From positions 1-63,321 of the forward strand of contig NZ_JAGGPW010000012.1 in assembly GCF_018613655.1 (NCBI RefSeq): a DNA stretch of 63,321 nucleotides, written 5' to 3'. The notes beneath the pieces were generated by a model. The model had not been told where the DNA came from. It worked only from the letters and a program-made list of their open reading frames with translations, and did not search any database. The DNA comes from Planococcus sp. ISL-109. GTDB lineage: Bacteria > Bacillota > Bacilli > Bacillales_A > Planococcaceae. The translations under genes and the position numbers were made by a program. Position 1 is the first letter of the stretch. Every line of letters begins with the position of its first letter. Below are positions 8,048 through 15,793 of this stretch, piece after piece.

Positions 8048-8556
8048 GGTGTTTGCCCCCTCTCAACATCAGGCTGTGTACCCTCTTCATGTTTCTCTTT
8101 TTTTATTACTTGAAGCAATCTGCAACTTAGAGCCGTCACCACTCGAAGTAAGAGACATCAAGAAAAAAATCACCCCCCCAGTATTTGGACTGAGAGTTAC
8201 GATACAGACAGTAAGGCTGCCTGATAACTCTCTGCCTACTATGAAACAAGAAGCCTACTTGATATAACATTAGACAGTCAATGAAAAATACCTTTTTTTA
8301 GGCAAAAAAGAGGGGTTTTAGATTTTTTCCAGGAAGGTAAAAAGGCATCATCTTACATTTGAAAGAAAAAGGATGGAGTGAAGTGCTTAAACTTTTCTAT
8401 TGAATGTGAATGTAGCTTAATGCCAAGTAAGATACAGTCAACAATCTAATTTCATTGGCTTCTACAGAGAATCTAGCAAAGCTGGAGTTACTAGAAAAAA
8501 ATACATTCAAAAGGCTGTTTTATAAGCTTTTAAAGCCGGGATTTCAAAAAGATATA
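8048..8556. other. Gene-poor stretch upstream of amaP
   Basis: Presumably contains the asp23 operon promoter, but I could not place one with confidence. A 105-codon frame on the plus strand has no ribosome site and resembles nothing. No other feature seen. Confidence 0.4.
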
Positions 8557-8586
8557 GGTTCACATAAACAATGGTTTATCAGAAGC
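8557..8586 (+). other. dif-like XerC/XerD site (degenerate), site 0
   Basis: GGTTCACATAA, a 7-8 base spacer, then TTATCAGAAGC. It matches the layout of three better sites at 17372, 23686 and 24403 and of the Bacillus dif read on the opposite strand (AGTTTACATAA...GGAAGT). A hairpin of the GGGAGAGAAGA/TCTTCTCTCCC type follows at 8599-8640, as a stem or terminator follows the other sites. It is the weakest of the four. Confidence 0.45.
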
Positions 8587-8598
8587 TACTTGATTACA

Positions 8599-8642
8599 AA
8601 GGGAGAGAAGAGGCTAGTTAAAGCACATCTTCTCTCCCTCCA
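8599..8642. terminator. Hairpin after dif-like site 0
   Basis: GGGAGAGAAGA pairs with TCTTCTCTCCC around a 20-base loop, with no strong T-run. The sequence resembles the GGGAGTGAAGAGG...ATCTTTTCTCC stem that follows site 1 near 17418. Confidence 0.45.
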
Positions 8643-8689
8643 GCTGTTTCCAGGAAGAGGGGGTTGGCATTCGGCCATTCGTCGATGCC

Positions 8690-9054
8690 TACGATGTTCG
8701 CGTCCGACGCAATGCGTTAGGGCCGTTCTTCAGTCAAATAAAACGTTGTGGATCTTTCGGCGATGAAGATCGCTGGCGACTAATGCAATCATTTTCGACG
8801 CATTGCTTTTGTTTTTCTTTTTTAAGATTATTATATATTCTCTTTTTTTTTTGCAAAAAAAGCAGGGATCTTTTCACTAAGTGCAACGATAATTGACTAC
8901 CAAAAAGGAGCATCGTTCCACCCATTAACTTGTAATCCGTTCTGCTTCAATCTAACTGGCAACGAGACATTTATCACACTGTAGCTACCTTTGACGAAAC
9001 AAGAAGGAAATCATTGAATCTTAAAGGAGAAGAGGATGCAGGAGTTTATGCATC
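8690..9054 (+). repeat. Long direct repeat, copy 1 (IS3-like debris)
   Basis: About 360 bases that recur at 15172-15535 with scattered differences. The first 100 bases read NALGPFFSQIKRCGSFGDEDRW, reminiscent of the FFSxxK region of IS3-family OrfB. The rest is non-coding and AT-rich. The copy stops at 9054, where a truncated cluster gene begins, so 9054 is a recombination breakpoint. Confidence 0.7.
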
Positions 9055-9321
9055 TTCTTTGTTCGCCTGACAAGAGAAACTTCCTTTAGAAAAGAAGGGA
9101 AGGTACAGACCCAGGTTCAGGCTGTATGGGTGGACATAGATGAGGTGATGTTGGGACACGCATCTGAAAAAGTAAGGGCATTACCGGATGGTAAGCAGCG
9201 ATACGAACTCACACAAAGTGTCTTCTATAGCTTATGTTGTTTATCCAAGAGTTGTCCTGAAGAACTTTTTTACATCACGCTCTATCACCAGAAATCCACA
9301 CACAAGGAATTCATTACCTGA
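9055..9321 (+). pseudogene. Family-1b small protein, N-terminus lost
   Basis: The frame FFVRLTRETSFRKEGK...HKEFIT-stop is the last 88 residues of the 120-residue protein encoded whole at 20619-20981. The first third is replaced by the repeat copy ending at 9054 and no start codon is left in frame before the junction. It is evidence for a third, mostly deleted, copy of the cluster upstream of cluster A. Confidence 0.8.
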
Positions 9322-9472
9322 AATTGCATCCTAAATAGCCAAAGCAGGCACAAGCAAAATTTATAATTAGCTGTATTTTTTTAATCAAATGAGAATTCGT
9401 AATCATTGCTCTTCCCCCTGCCAGCTGTGTGACTAATCATTGTAACGAACAATTCTGAGGAGGATGAATGGG

Positions 9473-9613
9473 ATGACTGCTATTTTAAAGGAAGAAACAA
9501 GTATGGATAACCAAACTAAAAGCTATTTGCAAATGTACGAGGAATATATCAGCGGCTACAAACAGTACAAAATGGAAAAAGCTGCTGTGTGCGCTAAAAC
9601 AGCGAAGGCCTAA
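9473..9613 (+). CDS. YEEYI-motif peptide (family 3), 46 aa
   Basis: Reads MTAILKEETSMDNQTKSYLQ then MYEEYISGYKQYK, followed by a short variable tail. GAGGAGG lies eight bases upstream. The same peptide, nearly identical to residue 33, is encoded at 21131 after the family-1b gene, and related peptides with the same YEEYIxGYKxYK core are at 12569, 12823, 22708 and 22974. The tail here enters a separate repeat (from 9583). Function unknown; the charged amphipathic core suggests a binding peptide or adaptor. Confidence 0.65.
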   Translation: MTAILKEETSMDNQTKSYLQMYEEYISGYKQYKMEKAAVCAKTAKA

Positions 9614-9800
9614 CATGTTGAAAAATGACCACAACTTAAAAAAATAGTGAATCGATGATTCGCTATCCCTGATCCAGCTTAGCAGAACATACGCTTTGCA
9701 CTTTAGATTGATTGCATGCTCACCAACCAGGACCTGGCGAACTTTTGCGGAATGACGAGGAAAATGGTCAACCGGATGCTGAATGAGTTGAAAAAGAGTG
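9583..9800 (+). repeat. Direct repeat, copy 1, ending in an fnr fragment
   Basis: About 200 bases beginning GTGCGCTAAAACAGCGAAGG recur at 10864-11060. Both copies run into a piece of the fnr coding sequence beginning ATGCTCACCAACCAG. The repeat marks repeated capture of the same junction during cluster amplification. Confidence 0.7.
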
Positions 9801-9892
9801 GATTTTTGACCTTGAGTGAAGAAAAACTCCTTCTTCAAGATAGTGAGCATTTAAAGTCAGGAACAACTTGTGAAAACTGCCCGATTTATTGA
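9716..9892 (+). pseudogene. fnr C-terminal fragment 1
   Basis: The 58-codon frame MLTNQDLANFCGMTRKMVNRM...CENCPIY-stop matches residues 170-226 of the intact Fnr at 15874-16572, including the recognition helix and the first two cysteines of its cluster motif. Cyclic-nucleotide-type sensor domain and third cysteine are missing. No ribosome site precedes it. It is DNA debris, though a peptide with only the HTH could in principle bind Fnr sites. Confidence 0.8.
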
Positions 9893-9981
9893 TGCAAAAT
9901 CGATTAGCAGAAGAGCTTGCCCATGAGCATGAGGATGACTTTTTTATCCGAAGTTTTCAATTTTTCAAAAAACTCCTCGTG

Positions 9982-9997
9982 TGTGAGAAATGTCACA
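9982..9997 (+). promoter_or_regulatory. Fnr box of cluster A
   Basis: TGTGAGAAATGTCACA is a perfect TGTGA-N6-TCACA dyad, the Bacillus Fnr/Crp-type consensus. Sixteen bases later is TAGTAT (10013-10018), a fair -10, which puts the dyad centre at about -37 to -41, an activator position. The first gene of the cluster starts about 50 bases downstream. An equivalent box with identical spacing precedes cluster B at 19673. A Bacillus-type Fnr is encoded on the same plasmid, so anaerobic activation is the simplest reading. Confidence 0.75.
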
Positions 9998-10048
9998 ACA
10001 CAAAATACGTGGATAGTATAGGTTTAAAGTAATAGGTTTATATAACGA

Positions 10049-10354
10049 ATGATCGACGTGCACAAAAGCCCTGATATGTGTGACTGCGAGCCACTGGACC
10101 TAACAATTTCCTTTAGAATATTTCGAGATGACCGGAAGGTTGTTAATGAGGCGGAAGTCTTTCTTCTTCCCGAAGAACTGCCGGTTTTTACATGGGCATT
10201 GATCCAGCATCCAATTTTGTTGCCCATCAGTTATTCGCAGCACCTGACAATGGAGCATGGCATGTATTGCATTCGATTAACATCCCAGGAACCTTTCGAA
10301 GATTTTGCTGAACGCCTTTCGGAAGCGCTCTGTAGACTGGGAAAAAAGAAATGA
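10049..10354 (+). CDS. Family-2b protein (DUF1259-like?), short form
   Basis: A 101-residue protein that corresponds to residues 40 onward of the full gene at 20157-20558. It starts at an internal Met of that gene (MIDVHKSPDM). The conserved stretch EAEVFLLPEELPVFTWALIQHPIL...FEDFAERLSEALCRL resembles the second half of a DUF1259 (LppY/LpqO) unit, with its xxVLxxxEVxPVxxAL and LAxxLxxAL pattern. No clear ribosome site is visible and the N-terminus was lost when the Fnr promoter was joined here, so function is doubtful. Next downstream is family-1b. Confidence 0.6.
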   Translation: MIDVHKSPDMCDCEPLDLTISFRIFRDDRKVVNEAEVFLLPEELPVFTWALIQHPILLPISYSQHLTMEHGMYCIRLTSQEPFEDFAERLSEALCRLGKKK

Positions 10355-10400
10355 GCAGAGGAACGTACGACAATACTTGGTTTAGAGGAGAGAAGTGAAA

Positions 10401-10808
10401 ATGAAAAAGATGGAGCAATTGCCTCAACAATCGGTTGGCTATTATTTTTTCAGATCCAAAGATGTGCATGTTGAAAATGGAAGGGCTTTTCTCACGTTCT
10501 TTGTTCGCCTGACAAGAGAAACTTCCGTTAGAAAAGAAGGGAAGGTACAGACCCAGGTTCAGGTTGTATGGGTGGACGTAGATGAGGTGATGTTGGGCCA
10601 CACATCTGAAAAAGTAAGGGCATTACCGGATGGCAAGCAGCGATACGAACTCACACAAAGTGTCTTCTATAGCTTATGTCGTTTATCCGAGAGTTGTCCT
10701 GAAGAACTTTTTCACATCACGCCCTATCACCGGAAATCCACGCACAAGGAATTCATTACCCGAAACCGCATCCTAAATGGCCAAAGCAGGCACAAGCAAA
10801 ATTTATAA
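10401..10808 (+). CDS. Family-1b small protein, cluster A
   Basis: A 135-residue protein (MKKMEQLPQQSVGYYFFRSKD...). GAGGAG lies ten bases upstream of the ATG; a GTG two codons earlier is also possible. It is about 90 percent identical to the 120-residue protein at 20619, but a TGA to CGA change removes the stop and adds residues (RNRILNGQSRHKQNL). Related at lower identity to the family-1a proteins at 12091 and 22245: shared YYFxxSKDVxxENG, QTQVxxxWVxxDE and a C-terminal CPxEL...Y motif. Soluble, no known domain. It always follows a family-2 gene, so the two probably act together. Confidence 0.75.
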   Translation: MKKMEQLPQQSVGYYFFRSKDVHVENGRAFLTFFVRLTRETSVRKEGKVQTQVQVVWVDVDEVMLGHTSEKVRALPDGKQRYELTQSVFYSLCRLSESCPEELFHITPYHRKSTHKEFITRNRILNGQSRHKQNL

Positions 10809-10863
10809 TTAGCTGTATTTTTTTAATCAAATGAGAATTCGGAATCATTGCTCTTCCCCCTGC

Positions 10864-11060
10864 CAGTGCGCTAAAACAGCGAAGGCCTAACATGTTGAGA
10901 AATGACAACAACTGAAAAAACAGTGAACCGAAGATTCGATATCCCTGATCCAGCTTAGCAGAACATATGCTTCCCACTTTAGATTGATCGCATGCTCACC
11001 AACCAGAACCTGGCGAAGTTTTGCGGAATGACGAGACAAGTGGTCAACCGGATGCCGATT
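10864..11060 (+). repeat. Direct repeat, copy 2, ending in an fnr fragment
   Basis: Second copy of the sequence at 9583-9800. It again ends in a slice of fnr, here cut after about 21 codons. Confidence 0.7.
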
Positions 11061-11099
11061 TATAGAAAGATGCGCCGATTATCAATTTTGCACAGTTAA
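10992..11099 (+). pseudogene. fnr fragment 2
   Basis: MLTNQNLAKFCGMTRQVVNRM matches the Fnr helix-turn-helix, then the frame leaves fnr at a junction (PIYRKMRRLSILHS-stop). The junction sequence GCCGATTTATAGAAAGATGC recurs at 19868, upstream of cluster B. Confidence 0.75.
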
Positions 11100-11120
11100 T
11101 GAGAGAAAGGATTGGTCTAA

Positions 11121-11552
11121 ATGGTAGGAACAGATTCATTGGCACAGGCAGCAGCGGAAATAAGCCAATTAATGAACACAGAAGTTGAATGGACTTCGGG
11201 AATATGGAGTTTTAGCAAGAAACGAGCAGTCAAACTGGAAAACCGCACATCCGGTTTCTGCTGTTCACTGAATATGGATGTATCCTTTTACGGAATTCAG
11301 GAAGGCGAGTCGGCTGTTAACATGGCTGAATTTTTCCTGCTGTCTGAAGAAGTTCCCATTTTCACGTCAGCGCTCAAGCAACAGGCCTTCTTATTTCCGA
11401 CAAACTACCTGCAGCAGGTGGTGACGATGGAACATGGATTGTGCTGTCTGCAACTCGAATCGCTTGAACCCGCTGAACATTTTGCAGGACGTCTTTATGA
11501 GGCGCTGCTGGTTCTTGACCAGCAAGTTCCGGTCATTGCAAGAACCTCTTGA
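11121..11552 (+). CDS. Family-2a protein (DUF1259-like?), cluster A
   Basis: A 143-residue soluble protein. The start ATG follows AGAAAGGA at about nine bases. The N-terminus TDSLAQAAAEISQLMNTEVEW is shared with family 2b. The core MAEFFLLSEEVPIFTSALKQQAFLF...AEHFAGRLYEALLVL resembles half of a DUF1259 module in order of strands and helices, but I cannot confirm this by eye. A second copy is at 21249 (about 85 percent identical), a broken one at 16588 and an N-terminal scrap at 19935. The leader (GGATTGGTCTAAATGG) is the same as that of fnr at 15858. Confidence 0.75.
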   Translation: MVGTDSLAQAAAEISQLMNTEVEWTSGIWSFSKKRAVKLENRTSGFCCSLNMDVSFYGIQEGESAVNMAEFFLLSEEVPIFTSALKQQAFLFPTNYLQQVVTMEHGLCCLQLESLEPAEHFAGRLYEALLVLDQQVPVIARTS

Positions 11553-11604
11553 TTTGCCCGATGATCTGTAGCTATGCCCTATTGCCCTGCAAGAAAGAGT
11601 GCGG

Positions 11605-11865
11605 ATGCTTGTGTTTGAAGAATATGCCGAAAAGAAAAGTGTCTGCAAGAGAAGGCGCCTGAACCAACGACTGGATAAGATGATAAGGAAACGGGAGGTA
11701 ACCGACATGTTAGTAAAAGAAGTGAGTTTTAAGCTGCTAGACTTTGTTCAAACTGCCGATGAAACATGGTTTTCTATCGGTTTTTTGGACAACGAATACA
11801 AAAAAACGCTTTCTAAAAAGACAGCTCACTCCATGTATGAAAAAGGGCAAATCAGAAAAAATTGA
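11605..11865 (+). CDS. Frame spanning peptide 3' and family-5 protein, cluster A
   Basis: Reads MLVFEEYAEKKSV..., a relative of the YEEYI peptides, and runs in frame into the family-5 sequence that has its own ATG at 11707 behind GGGAGG. I think translation mainly starts at 11707 and gives 52 residues (MLVKEVSFKLLDFVQTADETWFSIGFLDNEYKKTLSKK...). Compared with the 67-residue copy at 21874 it is cut short by a deletion near 11850. The upstream part also has a deletion relative to the copies at 16980 and 21739. Function unknown. Confidence 0.55.
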   Translation: MLVFEEYAEKKSVCKRRRLNQRLDKMIRKREVTDMLVKEVSFKLLDFVQTADETWFSIGFLDNEYKKTLSKKTAHSMYEKGQIRKN

Positions 11866-12090
11866 GGGTGAAACTGTAGTTGAAAGTTTTATATCCTACT
11901 AAATGAAGTTGTAAAACCATTCCATTCTGGCTCTCTTTAGACTGCCTGAACTATTGAATAGGCAAGCCGCAGGATAGTTCTCCCAGGGTAAAAGGGGTTG
12001 CGGTGCTGCTAATTCAAAATCCCCCCCCGTTCGGAGCTGGCTTCGTTTTCATCAAGACCTCATTGAAAAGGGAAAAGGAGAACCAAGAAA

Positions 12091-12486
12091 ATGGCACAAA
12101 AACAGTTGGTTCCTCAGAAATCAGTCACTTATTACTTTCTCAAATCCAAAGATGTTCAGATGGAAAACGGGTTGACCTCCATTACGTTATTCGCCAGGTT
12201 GGAGCGTGAAATCACTTGTTTCACGGGCAGGAAGAAACAGACGCAAGTTGAAACATTTTGGGTCGAAATCGATGAGATAGAGATGGAACACGCAACTGAA
12301 AAAGTGAAGGCCTTGCCAACTTGCATGGAGAAATACGAGGTGTCTGAACAAGTTTTCCGGCACTTACTGCAACTGTCCAACCGTTGTCCGAACGAACTAG
12401 TTGGCATTATTCCTTATTACGTGAAGGCTAATCGGGAGATGTTCCTCCCGTGGCAGGAGTTGGAACAAAGCTGGCAGAATCGCTGA
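12091..12486 (+). CDS. Family-1a small protein, cluster A
   Basis: A 131-residue soluble protein (MAQKQLVPQKSVTYYFLKSKD...). AAGGAG lies about ten bases upstream. It is about 90 percent identical to the copy at 22245 and a distant paralogue of family 1b (10401, 20619). Conserved features: YYFLKSKDV, CFTGRxKQTQVETFWV, ATxKVKAL, and CPNEL with a PYY near the end. Two conserved cysteines (in REITCFTG and the CMEKYEV stretch) distinguish it from family 1b. No known domain recognised. Confidence 0.75.
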   Translation: MAQKQLVPQKSVTYYFLKSKDVQMENGLTSITLFARLEREITCFTGRKKQTQVETFWVEIDEIEMEHATEKVKALPTCMEKYEVSEQVFRHLLQLSNRCPNELVGIIPYYVKANREMFLPWQELEQSWQNR

Positions 12487-12568
12487 ACGGAAGCTACCGG
12501 GAGCCATCAAACGAAAAGGATTTGTTGTTGAGCCAGTTACGCGGCAATCGAAAAGGGAGTTGGACAGA

Positions 12569-12697
12569 ATGGGTGTTGGGGTAAAGATTCCTGTGAAAAT
12601 GGCGCATGTGAATAAGCGGCGTCTGCAATCGTACAAGGAGTTCATCCAAGGCTATAAACAATACAAAGAAGAGAAAGAAAAACTACATAGGCACTGA
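12569..12697 (+). CDS. YEEYI-motif peptide (family 3), 42 aa
   Basis: Starts at an ATG behind GGGAGT and has the core SYKEFIQGYKQYKEEKEK after a basic segment (AHVNKRRLQ). Copy B is at 22708 with 46 residues. It follows family 1a directly, as the related peptide follows family 1b in the other module. Confidence 0.65.
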   Translation: MGVGVKIPVKMAHVNKRRLQSYKEFIQGYKQYKEEKEKLHRH

Positions 12698-12822
12698 TTC
12701 ATAGGATGTCTCCCAGATACGGATGTGCGCTTGCTGCACGGAGACTTATGAGGAATTCAAGTAGTCGGCACAGAAGAAATAAATCCAACTGCTTAAACAG
12801 ACGATTCGAGGAGGAATAGCTC

Positions 12823-12975
12823 ATGGAAAAAAATCAATCCACAGAAGTACAAGGGACAGTCAATAGGAGTATGTGCTACTACGAGGAATACATCGCCGGG
12901 TACAAATTGTATAAGCAATGGAAGAAAAAGTGGGAGGCCGTTGCAAATGAGGAGACCCCAGATGCCATCCAGTAA
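12823..12975 (+). CDS. YEEYI-motif peptide (family 3), 50 aa
   Basis: The ATG is preceded by GAGGAGGAATAGCTC, a strong ribosome site. The core YYEEYIAGYKLYKQWKKKW is the same motif as in the two other peptides. The tail (NEETPDAIQ) overlaps the start of the next gene by 14 bases, so the two are probably translationally coupled. Copy B is at 22974. Confidence 0.7.
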   Translation: MEKNQSTEVQGTVNRSMCYYEEYIAGYKLYKQWKKKWEAVANEETPDAIQ

Positions 12976-13174
12976 ATACTTGGCTAATTTCCGCGCTGAG
13001 GATGTCTATACGATGCTGTATCTTTACCACAATAAGGGAACCTCTTTGGAAACTTTAGAGCGCCGGTTTTCAATCGGACGAGAAGTACTGCTAGGTTTTT
13101 TGGAAGGACGCTACCGGAGAGAATGCTATGACAATTACAAAGCCGTTGAGCAGAGGATTTTAGTAAGTCATTAG
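12962..13174 (+). CDS. Family-4 protein with HTH-like segment, cluster A
   Basis: A 70-residue protein starting MPSSKYLANF, with AGGAG seven bases upstream inside the previous gene. The segment EDVYTMLYLYHNKGTSLETLERRFSIGREVLLGFLEGRYR has helix-turn-helix character (SLETLERRFSIGREVLLGFL). It is the last gene of the cluster in both copies (the other is 23113-23325). A small DNA-binding role is possible but unproven. Confidence 0.7.
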   Translation: MPSSKYLANFRAEDVYTMLYLYHNKGTSLETLERRFSIGREVLLGFLEGRYRRECYDNYKAVEQRILVSH

Positions 13175-13250
13175 AATCGGCTTCTTGTACACATCTTTTC
13201 TTCACATACATAAGCCGGTTGCCGACCAACTAAATTAAGGGGTGAGCACA

Positions 13251-14441
13251 ATGTTTTTCAAATGGAGCAAGTTGTTAGCTATCACGGGATTATTACTCTT
13301 TTCACTGCTGTCATTCACAGGTCAAGCTGATGCCGCTTCTTCGACGTTCGTCACGAAAGGCAACACGACCAGCAAAGTGGTCGCTTTAACTTTTGATGAC
13401 GGCGCGGATGGAACGAACATCAACAAAATCCTCGATATTCTAAAAACGAATAACGTCAAAGCTACTTTCTTTGTTACAGGGACTGGCATCAACCATCACC
13501 CGAGCTGGATCCGCAATATCGCAAACGCTGGACACCAGGTCGGCAATCATTCCTATTCACATCCGGATTTCACAAAAATCAGCATCGCCGCTATGCAAAG
13601 TGAATTAGCTAAAACAGAAACTGCCTACAAAAATGTCACGGGCAAATCGACAAAACCTATTTTCCGGGCTCCATTCGGTGCTTACAATGCTACCGTCCTG
13701 AAAGGCGTCGGGGATGCAGGCTATACGCACACCATACAGTGGAACATCGACACCATTGACTGGAGAGGCTTATCATCGACTGTAATCACCGATAAAGTCG
13801 TCAACAACATCGTACCGGGCTCCATCGTTCTGATGCACACTGGTGCAGGAGCTTCCGGAACACCGGGCGCCTTGCCGGGAATGATCAGCAAATTGAAAGC
13901 GAAAGGCTACAAATTCGTGACCATTTCCGAGCTCTTGAAATTGCCTCCGACAGGCGCAACCACTTATACCGTCAAAGCCGGGGACACGCTTTACAGCATC
14001 GCGAAAAAGTATAATGTCACAGTCGCAGCACTCGCAGCAGCGAATAACATTACAAACGTCAACTTGATCCGCGTTGGGCAAGTATTGGTGATTCCGGTAA
14101 AAGCACCGACACCTCCTCCAGTTACAACCGTCAAATATACGGTGAAAGCGGGAGATACACTTTACAGCATCGCCAGCAAGTATAATACGACCGTCTCAGC
14201 TATCGCTACGGCCAACAAAATCACCAACGTAAACCTGATCCACGTTGGGCAAGTCTTGATCATCCCGACAACACAAACACCGCCGCCAGTGACGACCGTC
14301 AAATACACGGTAAAAGCCGGTGACACACTTTACAGCATCGCACGCACCTATAATACGACCGTCTCAGCTATCGCCACGGCCAACAAAATCACCAACGTCA
14401 ATTTGATCAGTGTCGGGCAAGTGCTCATTATCCCGCGCTGA
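13251..14441 (+). CDS. Secreted LysM polysaccharide deacetylase
   Basis: A 396-residue exported enzyme. The signal peptide is residues 1-28 (ending QADAA). The NodB/CE4 domain has ALTFDDG (Asp49-Asp50), the HSYSHPDF metal site (His100, His104), FRAPFG and LMHTG. Three LysM domains follow at about 238-282, 295-340 and 352-396, joined by Pro-Thr linkers and nearly identical in sequence. It should bind and deacetylate peptidoglycan. The ATG at 13251 has AAGGGG eight bases upstream; the GTG at 13242 lacks that spacing. There is no terminator between it and cluster A, 76 bases upstream, so read-through from the Fnr promoter is possible. Cluster B has no such gene. Confidence 0.93.
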   Translation: MFFKWSKLLAITGLLLFSLLSFTGQADAASSTFVTKGNTTSKVVALTFDDGADGTNINKILDILKTNNVKATFFVTGTGINHHPSWIRNIANAGHQVGNHSYSHPDFTKISIAAMQSELAKTETAYKNVTGKSTKPIFRAPFGAYNATVLKGVGDAGYTHTIQWNIDTIDWRGLSSTVITDKVVNNIVPGSIVLMHTGAGASGTPGALPGMISKLKAKGYKFVTISELLKLPPTGATTYTVKAGDTLYSIAKKYNVTVAALAAANNITNVNLIRVGQVLVIPVKAPTPPPVTTVKYTVKAGDTLYSIASKYNTTVSAIATANKITNVNLIHVGQVLIIPTTQTPPPVTTVKYTVKAGDTLYSIARTYNTTVSAIATANKITNVNLISVGQVLIIPR

Positions 14442-14455
14442 CGCTTAAGCACAAG

Positions 14456-14488
14456 AAAAAACGCCTTCTGCTGAGGGCGTTTTTTTGT
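14456..14488 (+). terminator. Terminator after the deacetylase gene
   Basis: ACGCC and GGCGT arms around CTTCTGCTGA-like loop bases, followed by seven T residues; a typical intrinsic terminator 20 bases after the stop. Confidence 0.85.
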
Positions 14489-14792
14489 GTGCCGATATGC
14501 CGAAAACCCGCTTTTCACTTGATCAAAATGAAGAATTAGAATGCGGGAGCTCAACCCCAAAGCGAGTTTGAGCTGCGACATCATGCCCCGGGTCTCGACT
14601 TCGTTGTTCTTGCGCTTACGCCCTTTTCGGATCAGAAGCTTTTGGGACAACTTAAATAGGCCGAGAGAATTAATGGTGAAACTCGAAAAGAACAGAAAGT
14701 TTAAACCACATGTGTTTTAAAAAGGAACGATTTCCACAAAAGCATGCTTTTCCTAAAAAACCATAAGTGGTTCTTAGACCAGCCTAAATTAT
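14489..14792. other. Stretch with no supported gene
   Basis: A 100-codon minus-strand frame (MSQKLLIRKGRKRKNNEVETRG...) lies here but has no convincing start and overlaps the terminator. Basic and repeat-like, it may be a transposase scrap. Nothing else seen. Confidence 0.3.
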
Positions 14793-15290
14793 TGGGACAC
14801 TATAAAACACCTTTGAACGGGTACATTTATCACAAGTACTGAAATCGGAGGTGTTTTTGCATGGGCAAAAACGTGTATTCAAGTGAAACCAAATGGGCCG
14901 TCATGAAAGGAAAAATGAGGGGGAAGCTTACGACAAAGGAAATTTTGGAAAAGTACGGCAACAAGAACAAAACGCAAATCGAGACGTGGATGAAGTGGTA
15001 CTGAGCGAATGAAATCCATCGCTTCGGACCAGCCGATCGGCCCGCGGCCACACTTCAATACTATCTACTCAGGAACTGGGAGCTATGCAACGTTAGTAAG
15101 CATCAGGGGTTATGATCAAATCGGGTTCGAGTTCAATGATTTTTCCAAGTTGTCTTCCGAGACGACTACAACGCCAATGCGTTAGGGCCGTTCTTCAGTC
15201 AAATAAAACGTTGTGGATCTTTCGGCGATGAAGATCGCTGGCGACTAATGCAACCATTTTCGACGCAGTGCTTTTATTTTTCTTTTTTAA
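14793..15290 (+). mobile_element. Decayed IS3-family element
   Basis: Begins with an end-like sequence (GGACACTATAAAACACC), then an OrfA start behind GGAGG: MGKNVYSSETKWAVMKGKMRGKLTTKEILEKYGNKNKTQIETWMKWY, broken by a stop at 15001. After about 160 unclear bases a scrap resembling OrfB appears (DYNANALGPFFSQIK). Most of the integrase is gone. It merges with the long direct repeat at 15172. Confidence 0.65.
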
Positions 15291-15535
15291 GATTACTAGA
15301 TTACTATTATATATTCTCTTTTTTTTTTTGCAAAAACAGCAGGAATTTTTTCACTAAGTGAACGACAATTGACTGCCAAAAAGGACCATCGTTATACCCG
15401 TTAACTTGTAATCCGTTCTGATTCAATCTAACTAGGAATGGGGCATTTATCACGCTGTAGCTATAGTTGACGATGCAAGAAGGGAAGCATTGAATTTTAA
15501 AGGAGAAGAGGATGCGGGAGTTCATGCATCTTCTT
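15172..15535 (+). repeat. Long direct repeat, copy 2
   Basis: Matches 8690-9054. Here the repeat continues into AT-rich non-coding sequence upstream of fnr, whereas copy 1 runs into a truncated family-1b gene. The two copies bracket cluster A and its deacetylase, in direct orientation. Confidence 0.7.
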
Positions 15536-15793
15536 TTTTCGTTTGTTTAAAGGTAAGTTCATTGCGACTAAAAGAATATAAGAATAACATTTAAAAAATC
15601 TGAATTGAAAGAATAATGTGAAACAACTTTACATATTCAAGGTTATACTTTAGGTTTATTGTAATGGTGAAGTTATATTAAATAATAATTTTTTAGTTCA
15701 TTACAGGTAAAAATAGGTTTTTTTACAAATATCTAGTCTGTATAGTTTACTGAATTATCTGAATAATAATCCGGTTGAGTTTTTTTAAGAAAC

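Noticed and set aside
8455..8766. 103-codon plus-strand frame
   Set aside because: Runs through a dif-like site, a hairpin and an IS-derived repeat, so it cannot be one gene.
14348..14650. 100-codon minus-strand frame overlapping the deacetylase end
   Set aside because: Overlaps the third LysM repeat and the terminator; no start signal.
15617..15633. Possible Fnr box before fnr (TGTGA followed by TTACA)
   Set aside because: Spacing is seven rather than six and the second half is poor; only a half-site is supported.
15622..15652. Fifth dif-like site (ACTTTACATAT...TTATACTTTAG)
   Set aside because: Left half is close but the right half departs from TTATCGGAAG after four bases and no hairpin follows.
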